64,000 nucleotides of DNA from Epichloe hybrida (taxonomy: Eukaryota > Ascomycota > Sordariomycetes > Hypocreales > Clavicipitaceae): contig JAFEKR010000003.1 in the NCBI GenBank assembly GCA_019022495.1, positions 3,348,001 to 3,412,000 on the forward strand. Direction: 5' to 3'. Within the stretch, counting starts at the first letter, position 1, and the number at the start of each line of letters is the position of its first letter. Below the pieces are notes generated by a model, which had not been told where the DNA came from, did no database searches, and saw only the letters and a program-made list of their open reading frames with translations. Shown here piece after piece: positions 26,724-38,681 of the stretch. A program made the translations under genes and the position numbers.

Positions 26724-27689
26724 GGCGAGAGTGGTGGTACTCTTTTCCAAGCAGGCGCCCAAGGTCAATCCCAAGTAGTACCTCACCGAGGTATCCTCAT
26801 AAACGCTATGCGACACGTGCAAGGAAACTGGTCGTAAGGAGAGAAAGAGTGCCAGCCAAGCAGGATTGCAATAGATGAAAGCGTCCACGGGGATACACGA
26901 GGCGGGTATTCAAGGGGAAGAAGTACTAGAAAAGAAGGAAGAAAATATCCTGCTGTGGTTAGTAACAAAAAGCTGTTTGTTCTTGAGGATGTTGCAGGAA
27001 AAGACTGTGTCTGTGTCGTGGGATGTGAGAGGAGGAGAGAGGGGAAGAGAAAGGCTTCGTCCAATGCAAGCTTTGATATGAAATGAAGCCAGGTCAGGTC
27101 TCTGTGATGGGCCAAGCGGCGGACCAGCAACCAGCAACCAGCAACCAGCCAGACCGATTGACGCAACACCGGGCTCTGTTGGTTCTCGTGCACGCTGCAG
27201 AATGGGCGTTTCTAGGCACTGGCTTCGCTGTCGTCGGGCATCGTACAGGGTCAACCAGGCCTTTCGTGGCCCAGTCATTCACTGAACGACCGGGGTGGGT
27301 TGCTGCTTGCTGCAATGACGGGTGTAAACAGTGGGAGCCGCTGCCATGGCAACCACGTCCGTCCCGTCATGGGCTGTTATCGATAAGCCGCGAGATGGTA
27401 ATGCGTTTGGATTTGGGAAATGGCGCGCCACACGTGGCGTTCAATCGGCGTGTGGCGGGGCATGCCAATTGGAGTGGAGGGTCATCAACCTCTCTCTGAA
27501 TGATGATGATGATGATTGCGCTCTTTTTGTTACTCATTACTCGCCCAATTCGATATACTTTACCCCAATGAAAACGACATGTTCCAAGAACTAAAGAACT
27601 ACTAGACTGTATCTATCATTCCATAAAACAAAACATTCTGTCTCCTCTTTTTTTTTTGCATCATTCCCATCACATCATCACGATTCACC
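26724..27689. promoter_or_regulatory. shared upstream region of nimA and the ankyrin/BTB gene
   Basis: 966 bp between two divergent start codons. It contains a CAACCAG repeat (27125-27148), a GATGAT run near 27501-27515 and a T9 tract just before the right-hand start. No exon is recognisable. Confidence 0.45.
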
Positions 27690-29912
27690 ATGGTGCTCCG
27701 CAAGCACGAATGGGAGGGGAAACCAGGCGAAGAGAGCGTCCTGATCAAGACCGACGTGCTGCGAGACGAGAACCCCCTCGACCAGAGCGAGGAGTTCAAC
27801 CAGTTCCTCCTAGCCTGTCGGCATGGTGATCTTCGCAAGTGCCAGGAGATAATAAGCCAGGGCGGCGTCAATATCAATGGCAAGGATCGCTTCGATTATA
27901 CGCCCCTCATCGTCCTGAGTGAACCGAGCCTACCCTGCATACGATTTTCCACCATCACGATCTGCACTTTTCTCCTTCTTTTTCTTTCTCAAATGCAAAT
28001 AAGAGGGGGGCAACGGTCACTTACGCATGTATTATCCTAGGCCAGTCTATGTGGACATTATGAACTCGTTCAGTTGTTGCTAGAGTCCGGTATGGCTGCC
28101 CTCGCTGTCTTGACCTTGTCCAACCAAGCATGCATGACATGATGACACTAAGTCGCAAATCGACCAGGTGCATTGGCCGAGCGGAACACCTTCCAAGGTG
28201 AACGCTGTATATACAACGCGCTCAATGATAGAATACGCAGCTTGCTCCTCCAATATGACTTTTCCAAAACCTCGGACCCCTACGTGTATTGGTCAACTCA
28301 CATATCCAGCCTGCTCACCCGCACCACACCATGGACCTCCGACATATCACTGACGTCTGAATCGCGGTCCTTCAACCTTCACAAGTTCCTGCTTGCGTCG
28401 CGGACGCCCTTTTTCCGCAAGAAGCTCCAAGCCCAGCCTGGCACGGAGTCATGGAGCCTGGCGCCCACTATTCCCGTGGAGGCGGTCCAGATTGCCCTGC
28501 GGTACATCTACCTCGGCGACATGCCCAGGGACCTCGTCCCGGCGGGGAGTTCTGTTTCGGAGGAAGACATCAGGGGCCTGGACAAGATCAGCAAGCAGCT
28601 CGAGGTGGAGAACGTGTGGGAGGCCGTCATGGCCGGCGACAGGCGTCTAGCCCGTCAGCGATTCCAAGACGAGGAGGAGCGCGCGCTGAAGCAGCTGGGC
28701 GGTTTCTTCACATCAAACGTCCTGGGCCACAAGATGGTTGTTGATGCAACTCGCGTCAACGACATCAAGTGGAAGTATGACAATCCCGCCTTTGCAGATG
28801 TGCTGCTCCGCTCAGATGAAGCATACGACGACGACGACGACGACGACACCGACGAGTCCTCTGAGCCAACGCCCGTCATGAACGGGCAGGGCATCATCCC
28901 CACGGGCACATCAAGCGATGATGTCTCGAGGAAGCCTCGCAAATCCGCCCTCTACCCCGTTCACAAGGCAATCCTCATCCGCAGCGAGTACTTTGAAAAA
29001 ATGTTCTCCGGCGAATTCGTCGAGTCCCAGCGCGCAGAGCACCTCCGCATCGTCACCATCGACTTCCCCCCCGCCGTGCTTGAGCTCGTCCTCACATTCC
29101 TGTACACCGAGGACACCATCGTACCGCTTGAACACGCCCTGGATGTCCTCTACGCAGCAGACATGCTCTTCCTCGATACGTTGAAGAGCAGAGCCGCCCA
29201 GGCAATCAGCACCCTGGGCAGCGGAACCAAAAACGTGCTCGTGGACCGCACGCACCCATGCGCCAAGCGCGACGAGAATGCGCCGCAACAGGAAAATGAG
29301 CAGGTCGAAATGGAGCCCATCAACATTTACGACGTCGTCCACGCGGCATGGGATCTCCGCGTACGGCGTCTCGAGGAGTTTGCGGCGCGCTATCTGGCCT
29401 ACAGACTGGAGGACTACATCGACGACTTGAACTTCCAGGACCTGATTAGAGAGAGCGCGGGGAGGATCCAGAAGCGTGAGGAAACGGATACGATTGAACT
29501 GCTGGATGATATCCGGTATTACTTGTCCGAGAGGTTTCGGTTGAGATTTGAGGATGCGGGACTGGATGAGATGTTGATGGGCGATGAAGCCGAAGTTAGT
29601 GCCGAGGCGGCTGCGTCGGCAGAGAGGACTCAGGGGACTCAGGGGACTCAGGGGACTCAGGGGACTCAGGGGACTCAGGGGACTCAGGGGACTCAGAGGA
29701 CTCAGAGGAGTGAGGAAATGCTCAATGGCGGAGGGGAAGATGAAGCCCGCCGGACGACGGCTTGGAACGACGGCGGAGGAACTGGTGATGCGGTGGTGCT
29801 GACGCTGGACGGAAAGACGGCAGAGGACGAGTTTGTGTCGGATGCCATTAACTATCAGCTGTTGTTGCAAAAGATTGACGCCATGTTGGAGAGGCTGAGG
29901 TTGGATGCATAG
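27690..29912 (+). CDS. ankyrin-repeat and BTB/POZ-domain protein, ABTB1 type
   Basis: Three exons are proposed: 27690-27911, 28041-28089 and 28168-29912, 671 residues. Ankyrin repeats open the protein (LLACRHGDLRKCQEII; then ASLCGHYELVQLLLESGA across two introns), followed by the diagnostic ERNTFQGERCIYNAL segment and two BTB domains (about residues 140-200, LHKFLLASRTPFF; about residues 345-440, VHKAILIRSEYFEKMF). The C-terminal module ETDTIELLDDIRYYL matches ABTB1. Such proteins are thought to be adaptors, possibly for Cul3 ligases. The first donor (GTCCTG) is weak and chosen because it is the only phase-compatible one; that junction is uncertain. Low-complexity insets are a run of Asp (about 28827-28850) and a Thr-Gln-Gly repeat. 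Confidence 0.85.
29626..29708 (+). repeat. 9-bp coding minisatellite (Thr-Gln-Gly)n
   Basis: Nine units of a GGGACTCAG-type repeat in frame, seven encoding TQG and the last two TQR. The units are nearly identical at DNA level, so the array is young or homogenised. Confidence 0.95.
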
Positions 29913-30144
29913 ACTACAACATTGGCATGCATGTGCCGGAATCCATCTTGTCAGACTAGCCAATGGAAAGTCTACGTGCGCCGCTCCAAAAATCAAACCC
30001 GTAATCATCTCACTGCGCTAGGATCATCTAGCATTTGATTTTCACACTTTCGATTGCTCATCTCTCATCACCAATGCTCTATGCCTGTCGCGGTTTTTGT
30101 GGCAATCCAAATAGCTAAACGACCAATTCTAGCTAGTAGCCTAC

Positions 30145-32652
30145 TTAGTACTCCACAATTTTGATTCTCGATCTCAGCTTCTCAGGCAAATCTTCTGGCT
30201 TTGCCAAGCCCAACTGCACACAGTCGCCCCAAAAGAACATGGCGCGCTCTTGAGCATATCTCAGGTAGTCAAACTCGTCAGGTCCAATATCCTGCTCCGT
30301 CTTGAGAATGTCCGCCTCGGAAGCTGGCTCATTGTTGGCATCCAAGCCAGGAATCTTGGCTTGCACAATACCCCAGGCTACCCACATGGCGCTATTCCCT
30401 GGTCGCCACAAACGCGCTTCTTCCATCAGTTCGCGCACCTGCAAGTCACTCTGCTCTTCTCGAGCGCGCTCGGCGGCGCTCCACCCTCCAGGAGGGACAC
30501 GTGCATCTAACATGAAGTCGACAATGGAACTGCTGGATGCAACGGGGTTCAGCGACGGCGTGGACGAGCCGCTGTCTTGGGGAACGAGTCGTGGGGTGGC
30601 GCTGGCTGCCGGGAACTTCGGGCGGTGGTCAACATAGGCTTTGATAAACCGTCGCTGCTCCTCGGGGGTTGGGTATCGCTCATGATGGCAGGCATAAGGA
30701 GAAATGGGGTCGTGATAGTTGTATGTCCATTCCGTGAAATGATTGGCAAACTCTAAACCAGGCACGTTGGCAGCAGCGTATTCAAAGTCGATGACTATCA
30801 GCTGTTTGTGTTTGTTGGCCGGCTGAAGGAGCGGTGACTTTTCATCGTCTGGGCGAATGCGCAGAATGTTTCCGTATTGAGTCTATCCATGCATGGTCAG
30901 TAAAGTGGCCAGTTTGTCTTCATACACAGAGGTGCATCGGAATTGAGCTTACATCGTTGTGGGCGAATATCAAGCGTTCTTTGATAGTCTTTTTGGGTTT
31001 GTAACAGTTTTCCAAGTGCGTTCGATATTTGACCACCATGCGCATGAACTGGTCCCAGGGGACTCCGCACACATATCCGTTCGCTTTCCACGCATGAACG
31101 ACTGAGTCACTCTTTGGTGCATTCTGATCTCTCTCATACTGCTGATCCAGAAAGGTAGTGATCTTGGCGACGTTTGCCAGCCACTGATCCCAATTTTTCC
31201 AGACATTGGGGCCTCCTTCACGCTCTGAAGGAAGCAAATCGATGCCGTCATGGAGTTCACGCATTCGCTTGGCAATCGACTTGGTCGTATCAGGCTCCCG
31301 TAGGTGAGCGGGAGTCAGCGTGATGGCGTTGAAGAACTGTTCAAAACGGCCATTCTTGAAGGTCCCCAAGAGTCGTGGGCCAATCTTCTTGCGAGCGAGA
31401 CGCTGCAAAACCTTCAACTCATTCTCACGGTCGATAAGATGCTCTACTTGGGGGCCGTATATCCGCAGAAGAACCTTTCCAGGTGTCTTCTTGCCTTCTG
31501 TCTCACTCAGATTCTTTGGCGGTGTCACAACGTATACTGCGTTCGTCAAGGCACCGCTCAGCCGCTCGACACCGATGGTGTCACCACTTCCGAGAGGAAT
31601 ACGTCGCCAACCCTTCAGCCTCAAAGTATGAGCAATGCGGATGATGTCGTTCCTGAAAACAAGCCAGGCGTCATTGTCTTTGTCCAGCTTGCCAGTCGAT
31701 AAATCTTCAGTGCTCACACTGCCTCCTACGTAACTGAGTGTTTTTGAGTTGTCTAGCCACGCATCGCAACTCGGCACAATTGCATCACCGTCGAGAAATT
31801 CTGTATCAGACGAAGCCGCGCGATGTAAACCTGGCTTTGAGTTGGCCCGTCGGCTACGTGGGAACTTGGGAGGATGTTGAGGCACAGATTTCAGACCAAG
31901 AGACGCGAGAGAATCTTGCAAGATGTGCTCAAGCTTTTCGAGAGACACGTCACTGGATTGCGAGTCGACGGAGTCTGTTCGCTCGCGCACGGGCTCAGCA
32001 AGGGTAGATCGATCTTGATCTGGCGGGGACTTGGATTTGCGACGATGAGACTTGGGCTTGCGGGCAGCAGATTTCTTCCTCTTCTCGTGTTCCAACCAGT
32101 CGGATACCCGCGCCAGTAGCTTCTCCGCATAATACTGATGGCGATGCGAGTGATGGTGTTGGCCTGAGGAAGCGGCACATTCGTCATCTGGGCGCAGAGC
32201 TGGGGAGCCTTCACTAATGGAAGATCGGCCAGAGCCCAGTCTGCCACTCAGTCTGCGACTCGGCCCTGCCCGAAATGTCTTGGCGGAAGGGGGCTCGTCA
32301 TCAGACTCAGGGACAGGTTCTGCTATCTGCACAGCTGCAAATGTGTGTAAGCCTATGTTCAAGGGGCATCCGGATGCCTTTTCGCGATGCAGAGACTTGG
32401 TGGTAATGCGCTTCTATGTACACAAGGTTTTGCTGCTTCAAGGCATGTCACGACTCACGAACGAGTCTCGGGACGAGTCTTCACGACGTACCACGGGCCC
32501 AACGCATGCCTACATCGCTGACATGATAACATTGAATACGTACCTTTTGAAGGGCCGCTAGCAGGAGGAGGAGTTCTGTCCCCATCAGCGTCAGATTTCA
32601 AGGCTGATCGCAACGGCGCGGGGCCAAATGTCGCAGTAGGCGTATCGGGCAT
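30145..32652 (-). CDS. choline kinase (choline/ethanolamine kinase family)
   Basis: Three exons: 32544-32652, 30953-32334 and 30145-30882, giving 742 residues. The long basic, Ser-rich N-terminal half resembles that of other filamentous-fungal choline kinases. The catalytic part shows VLLRIYG, the Brenner-type motif FAHNDTQYGNIL (H-x-D-x4-N, split by the second intron) and VIDFEYA, which binds magnesium. It then has EFANHFTEWTYNYH and the helical C-terminus. The enzyme phosphorylates choline, the first step of the CDP-choline route to phosphatidylcholine, in the cytosol. An upstream in-frame ATG at 32751 would add 33 residues; 32652 was chosen because MPDTP-type starts are usual. Ethanolamine kinase is the less likely alternative. 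Confidence 0.9.
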
Positions 32653-33158
32653 GATAAGCGACGGCAGTTTCAGGCAGCGTGCGAGGCTCGTGTTGGTCCC
32701 AGACTCCCAACGGCGGGGGAACCGACTGTATGCGCCGAGTGAGCTGAGCACCGATCCGCAGTCCAGATGGACGGGTTTGGGTGACTGCTACGATGGAAAG
32801 ATAGAGTTGGGTATGAGGTATGAATGAGGCTAGGAGATGAGAACAAGTTATGAGGAAGAGGAAGATGAGGCTAGACCAAGCGTGGAAATACGCCGTGGAG
32901 AGGAAGGAGGGGGGGGGGTCGACGGAGAAGGTGGTGGGCGGCTGCCGCCTATTACAGTGGAGCCTTCTATATTCTAAGCGATTCTTAGCTGGACCTTGAA
33001 ACCTGAGATTTACTACAGCTACAAAAAGCTAGATATTAATACCACTGATATTACGCAGTAAACACATCCTGAAGTTCTAAACGCTGTTCATGTCTGCATG
33101 AGCTCCTCATTGTTCACAACCGAAAACTTGTTCTAGGATACGCCAGCACCGCGCAGCC
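32653..33158. promoter_or_regulatory. shared upstream region of the choline kinase and CECR5-type genes
   Basis: 506 bp between divergent starts. It holds a G9 run (32911-32919) and purine-rich DNA on the kinase side, and an AT-richer core around 32950-33060. No exon is seen, apart from the possible 33-codon extension of the kinase. Confidence 0.4.
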
Positions 33159-34657
33159 ATGTCTCGCACTGGACTTTGCGCGAGGCGATTAGCCCAAACC
33201 CCTTATCATTATTGCAGCAACAAGATCAACAAACTTCACCCTCGTCACCTCCAACCAAGAGGCTTCCGGAGCACAGCGTGCTGGGCCGAAAAGAACACGA
33301 CCCATTCTCAACATACGACGCCGGCACAGGTAAAATCAGCACCAGGCAACGCGTTTTCCGACATTGCATTCGCATTCGAGTACGTCATTGGCAGCAATCT
33401 TCCTCCCATCACAAGTAAATACCGTAAATGCTTCCTATGCTGACAAGTGGAAACAGCATCGATGGAGTCTTGTATCGAGGGAGCCAAGGCATCCCTGGCG
33501 CGCGCGAGATGCTCCGCAGCATTCGGGCCAAGAACATTCGCTACGTCTTCCTTACCAACGGAGGGGGTGCGCACGAAGACGCCAAAGTCGCCTCTTTGAC
33601 AAAACGTCTGGGACTATCACCTGACGAGGATGTGATTCGAAATAGAGTCATCTTGTCGCATACGCCCATGCGAGGCTGGGCGGATGAGGTCAAGAAGCAG
33701 ACTGTGTTGATTACGGGGTCTCATCCAGAGACCGCTCGCCAGATCGCGAATGAGTATGCTCCCCAGGGAATGACCTGTCCGTGGGCACTGAAACCCTTAT
33801 GCTAACCTTGTCTAAACAGATATGGCTTCTCGCAGGCCGTCACACCAGCTGATCTGATTCATGACAATGATGAATTGTACCCGTTTGACAACTTGAAAGA
33901 CACGCTCCATTCTGAGTTCAGGCCATTACCAGACGGCAAATCTGCTTCTGCAATAACAGACCCTTACAGTACGGAAATCGCGCCTGACGCGTTGAGAATC
34001 GACCGAATTCTCGTCTGGAACGACCCCCGAGATTGGTCACTCGACATCCAAGTCATCCATGATCTCTTGGTCTCTCACAGGGGCTATCTTGGAACAATCT
34101 CCCCAAAAAACGGCAACTCCTCGCTCCCCAACAACGGATGGCAACAGGATGGGCAGCCAGAGCTCTGGATTTCGAACCTTGATCTTGTCTGGAAAACAGA
34201 GTATCCGGTCAACAGATTCGGCACGGGCGCATTCCTGGAAGCCCTCAAGGGGGTCTGGTCTGCCGTCACGCACGGCGCAGAGCTCCAGTACAATGCGCTC
34301 GGTAAACCATCTCAGTTCACGTACGACTATGCGCACACGAGGCTTCTTCGGCATTATTCCAGCATCGGGTCTGCCACAAAGGACAGTGCCAAAGCGGCTG
34401 CCACTCCGTTACGAAGGGTGTACATGATTGGCGATAATCCGGAGAGCGATATTCGTGGAGCCAACGAGTTTTGTCCCGAAGATGGCACGGAGTGGGTGTC
34501 CATCTTGGTGAAGACGGGGGTTTGGCAGGAGACTGCTGCAGAGAGGGAGCCTCGGTATAAGCCGGCGGTGATTGTGGATGATGTGGTGGATGCTATTGTT
34601 TGGGCGTTGCAGAATGAAGGCGTTGATGCGTCTAGGAGTTCGTTGCTTGAGGGGTAG
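33159..34657 (+). CDS. mitochondrial HAD-superfamily hydrolase, CECR5/HDHD5 (YKR070W) type
   Basis: Exons 33159-33379, 33457-33753 and 33820-34657 join in phase to 451 residues. The HAD nucleophile motif is rebuilt across the first intron as FAFDIDGVLYRG (DxD). FLTNGGG is motif II, and the C-terminal motif is MIGDNPESDIRGA. The second junction restores ANEYGFSQAVTPADL, the usual spacing. The N-terminus is Arg-rich with few acids, consistent with a mitochondrial presequence. The substrate of this family is not established. It is divergent from choline kinase and convergent with the Sco1 gene. Confidence 0.9.
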
Positions 34658-35072
34658 TAGGGTTGAGGAATGGATTTACTCTACTTGAAATTGTGACGTC
34701 TGTAGTGCGAAACTACGGTATGGAATTGTCTCGTTTTTTAGCCTTTTTTTTTTTTTTTTTTTTTTTTAGTAGCAGATCGCAGCTAGGATATCTTTCTTGC
34801 AGCGGGTGTCGCGCCGAGAGGCCCGCAGACTTGCTTCTTCACATGACAAAATACCTGCGCTGGAGACTGCGATTGCACCAACAGGATCTGTCGACGGCTC
34901 CGGGCACACAGGCCAGCACACAAATGGAGTGACATTTCTAGAACCATTGGATTCACTAGAATTGAAGTTATTGGAGCCAGCTCAGCTGGCAAGAGTCTTT
35001 GTAATGGATTGTCGTGGGCTATTATACACAATTTTTACACTCGGGACCATCCACAGTCCATCACCGTCATTA
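34658..35072. other. convergent intergenic region with a T24 tract
   Basis: 415 bp between the stop codons of the CECR5-type and Sco1 genes. A run of 24 T (34744-34767) is the only notable feature. Confidence 0.5.
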
Positions 35073-36085
35073 CTACTTCTTCCAGTCCTTCATGTGATCC
35101 AGGATCAGCTGGGCACCCTGATCCGGCGAATGTTGACGTCCTAACGCCTCGACAAAATCACCATCGGGATCCATCAGATAGAAGTAGATGCTGTGGTCGA
35201 CCAAGTAATCCTGGCCAGGCTTGACGTTTTGTGGCGTGCTAAAGTACACTCGGTACTTCTTGCAGAGATTCTTGATCTGGTCATACGTGCCCGTCAACCC
35301 AATAAACTTGTCGTGGAATTCGGCGAGATAGGTCTTCAGAGCCTTGGGGTCGTCGCGCTCGGGATCGCAAGTAATGAAGATGGGGAGAAGCGCCCCAGGA
35401 GCCTTCTCTTCAATAATGTCAAGCATTCGGGCCATCTTGTCGAGTTCCTCGGGGCAAATGTCGGGGCAACGGGTGAAGCCAAAGTATACCTGAGAAAGAC
35501 GGGGTGTCAGTCCGTGTCACCTATCTAGATATAGACAGGGAGCTTGAGTGTGTTTCGACGGCTCGAAACCACTGACGACATACCAGGGAATATTTGCCCT
35601 TCATCATCTCGCTCGTAAACGGCTTGCCATTCTGGTCAATAAGCTCAAATGTGCCGCCAACCTTGGGCCGGCCGACCCCTTTAGACGCGTCGGCAATTCT
35701 CTTCCTGTGCATGCGCCCCTTTTCGAATTCAAAGTACCACACCAATGCACCACAGGTTGCGACGAAGAGGATACCTGCTTTCCATGAAAAGGGCTACAGC
35801 GACGAGTACTGGTCAGCTCTCAATTCTAGCACATTCTTTACTCGACGCGAACGCGGGACGAAGCCACAGTACCCCAGTGCTGTGTCTGCTCTTAGCCTGC
35901 TCAACAGTCTTGTATGTTCGTCTCTGGACAAGCGACTGCCGGCTTTGGACGACTGCGCGCGGAAGCGGAAGCGGAAGCGGAAGCGGAAGCGGTCGGGGCT
36001 GCACTGCGGTGCTGAAAAAGCATCGATGGCATTTCGTATATGCCCCCTGGAGGATATTCGATGACGACAACAACGACTGCGCCAT
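35073..36085 (-). CDS. mitochondrial copper chaperone Sco1/SCO2 family
   Basis: Three exons: 35873-36085, 35584-35793 and 35073-35489, all joined in phase 0; 279 residues. It has an N-terminal mitochondrial presequence, a single membrane segment (AGILFVATCGALVWYF), then KGVGRPKVGGTFEL. The thioredoxin-like domain carries the copper-binding CPDIC pair in YFGFTRCPDICPEEL and the third ligand His in LVDHSIYF. Sco1 delivers copper to the CuA site of cytochrome c oxidase in the inner membrane. The presequence contains an odd Leu-Pro repeat encoded by a GGAAGC hexamer array. An ATG ten codons upstream (36115) is an alternative start. Confidence 0.92.
35955..35994. repeat. hexamer microsatellite (GGAAGC)n inside the Sco1 presequence
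   Basis: About six tandem GGAAGC units, which read on the minus strand as alternating Leu-Pro codons. Confidence 0.9.
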
Positions 36086-36509
36086 TGCGTAGTACTTGGT
36101 CGTGGGCGTGATCAAGTTTTTCTATCGAGGTTCTCGAGAAAGAAAACCTGACACAGAGCAGGAATAGCAATGGAGCTAGATACAATCGCAAGATGCTAAG
36201 GCACTTGGTTGCCACCGAAAATTTGCCGACCGCCTAACCGCCTAACCGCCTGGGCGTTCGACGCGGCAGGAGCTACCGGAGTCCGTAGTAACACTGCGGA
36301 TGACGGGTTTGACCCGCGGTCGCGACCCAGGTTGACCGTGTTCCTCATGCAACGCCTTATACGCAAGCACACGAGCCTTTGTATTTCATCCATCGGGGAC
36401 GGAAATGCATGAATTGAAACAAACCCTAGGAAACGTAACCTAAGGCTTTCTTGGGCCAAGGCGCTTCGAATGAGCGAGCTGCGCGTTCCAGCTCACCATC
36501 CCTTTGACC
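36086..36509. promoter_or_regulatory. shared upstream region of the Sco1 and Spp1 genes
   Basis: 424 bp between divergent starts. A short CGCCTAAC tandem (36228-36250) is visible. No exon is recognised. Confidence 0.4.
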
Positions 36510-37938
36510 ATGGACCCTGTTCAACCTGCAGTTTCCTCACATGATGATGTTTTGCATCCCGAATTCGCTGATCGGGCGGTCAACCCGGAGTATGCAGCGA
36601 GCTCTCCTCCAGCACCGGCTTCAGATCTCGCCGCAGCCTCATTCAGATCCTCGCACACGCCCACGCCCACGCACACGCACACGCCCACGCCTTTACCGTC
36701 TGCTGAGCCATCCGAACCAGGAGCCATGGCGGCAGTCTCATCAGGCCATCCCACCAAGAAGAGAGGAACAGCGTCAACAGTCAAAAAGGTGCCCAAGAGG
36801 TCCAAACCAAGTGAAGCCGAGAAGAGCAAAAAGAAACCAAAGACGGGATCAGTCGCCCCAGAAACAGATGAAGGACCGTCTGGCGACGAGGACTCTGACA
36901 ATGGGCCCTACTGCCTTTGTCGCGGCCCCGATGACCATCGCTGGATGATCTGCTGTGAAGGCTGTGAGGACTGGTTCCACGGTGAATGTATCAAAATGAA
37001 CAAGGAGATTGGGGAGAATCTCATCGAAAAGTTCATCTGTCCGAATTGCTCAACAGACGAGCTGGCAACAATCTACAAGAAAACCTGCGCACTGGGTGCT
37101 TGTCGCAAGTCTGCGCGCCTGGCGCAAAGCGAACCCAGTGTTTTTTGCTCAAACGAACACGCGCAAACGTGGTGGGAGAGAATGATCAGCAGACTGCCCA
37201 AGGCCAAGGGCAGAAACGGGTTGGATGACCAGCTGGCGCAGGATGAGTTCATGGCCCTTCTGAATGGTAATTTGGGAGCGACAGATGCGGCGGGCATGTG
37301 GACTCTGGCCAGAACGCCATTCTCGGACACAAGTTTGAATGGCTCAGACTCATCCCAAGGTACGTTGCACTACTCGTGCGTTGTAGTTTCTAAAAATCAG
37401 CATATTGACAATACCCGCCACAGGCGATACCCTGTCCAAGATATTAAGCGATGAAGAAAGCAAGTTTCTTGACCAGGCGGCCCAAGCCCGCACGCAGTTG
37501 GAAGAAGAAACCCTTCTCTGTCACAAAATGTTCACACTCATCGAACTGGCTCACGAGCGCCGACGCGCCGCCATCAGCGCAGGACGTTTCGCCGAGGACA
37601 TTTGCGGCTACGACTCGAGGCTTGATGCTGTTTCGGCAAGGGATGTCTTCTCTGCATTTTCCAAGTCCCCTGAGGGCGAAGAAGTATTTCGGCAATCCAG
37701 GTTAGGAGATCCGCTGGGAGAAGAGGACCTCGTACGCGGCATGTGCGAACGCAAGCGGTGCAAGGCACATGGTGGCTGGCAGAAGATGCTTCCCCTGGGT
37801 ATCAAGCATCACATACGTAAGATGGCAGATGAGGTGGCCGAGATGCAAGAGGAGGAGAAGATTGTCCGAGAGGCAGCAGGAGAGCGATGGAGGAGGAGAC
37901 AAGCAGAGAGTAATTGGGTCGAAGTTTTGAATGGGTAG
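36510..37938 (+). CDS. Set1/COMPASS subunit Spp1 (PHD-finger protein)
   Basis: Two exons, 36510-37359 and 37424-37938, 454 residues. A low-complexity N-terminus (Pro, Thr, His repeats) and a Lys-rich stretch precede a C4HC3 PHD finger at about residues 135-180 (YCLCRG; CCEGCEDWFHGECI; FICPNC). A second cysteine/histidine cluster follows (CALGACRK; VFCSNEHAQTWWERM), as in Spp1 and CFP1. The C-terminal part is helical. Spp1 reads H3K4 methylation and stimulates Set1. The region is divergent from Sco1. The frame upstream lacks an earlier ATG. Confidence 0.9.
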
Positions 37939-38681
37939 GGTGGTAGGCTGCAGGACTTTTGCGATGAAATGGGATAAAAGGCAAGGGAAATGGCGTTTAG
38001 GTCGAAACATGGGCTTACGGGACTTGAAGAATAGTTCGAACTTTGGGCAGCACGGTTGTGCTGGTTTCTCTGGCGATCAATATCGCAGTTTATAGAACGG
38101 CTTCTGGGGTGTGTATAGGCCTAGGTCTCATGTTTGTTGCATACTAAAGCAGCAGAACGTATGTACAAGATTGAATGAAGCCCTATTCTCTGGACACGCT
38201 TGATAGCTCATACTGCTGTAAGCAACATCATATTCGGATGAAACTCGAGCACTCTGCATCAATACCGCCGCCTGCGCGTCACTCATATATACAGCCAACC
38301 CCGTCAAAACTCACTTCACTACTCCGTACATGTAGCTCCCAACAAATGAAATCCGTACTAACCACACATGGATGATGGAGGGGCTTGCTTGGCGCCTGCC
38401 CCTCCAACTCCAACCCCTGCTTATCAAGCAAACCCGGCGTGAAGGCGTGACGTACGTCCGGACGTAGGAAGAAAAAAAGAAAAAAAAAAAAAAAAGCTGG
38501 CGAGTCGCTCAATCTCAGCAATTGACAACCAAAACGTCCTGGCGGGCAAGCAAGCACGTCTTAAAAAGTCCTCCTACTCCCTCCTACTCGGCGGTGTTTG
38601 CAGTTACCACTTGATGACCCCCTTCTCTTCCACTGCTCGACCCTATTCAAACACAAATTAGAGGAGCTCGACGAGGCTACC
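37939..38681. other. region between Spp1 and Sqt1 genes
   Basis: 743 bp containing the Spp1 3' flank and the Sqt1 promoter. It holds an exact TACTCCGTA (38320) and A-rich tracts at 38470-38495. No exon is seen. Confidence 0.4.

Noticed and set aside
28911..30008. A 365-codon minus-strand frame opposite the ankyrin/BTB gene
   Set aside because: It is the antisense shadow of a real coding exon, with Leu-Ser-Pro repeats mirroring the sense Thr-Gln-Gly array.
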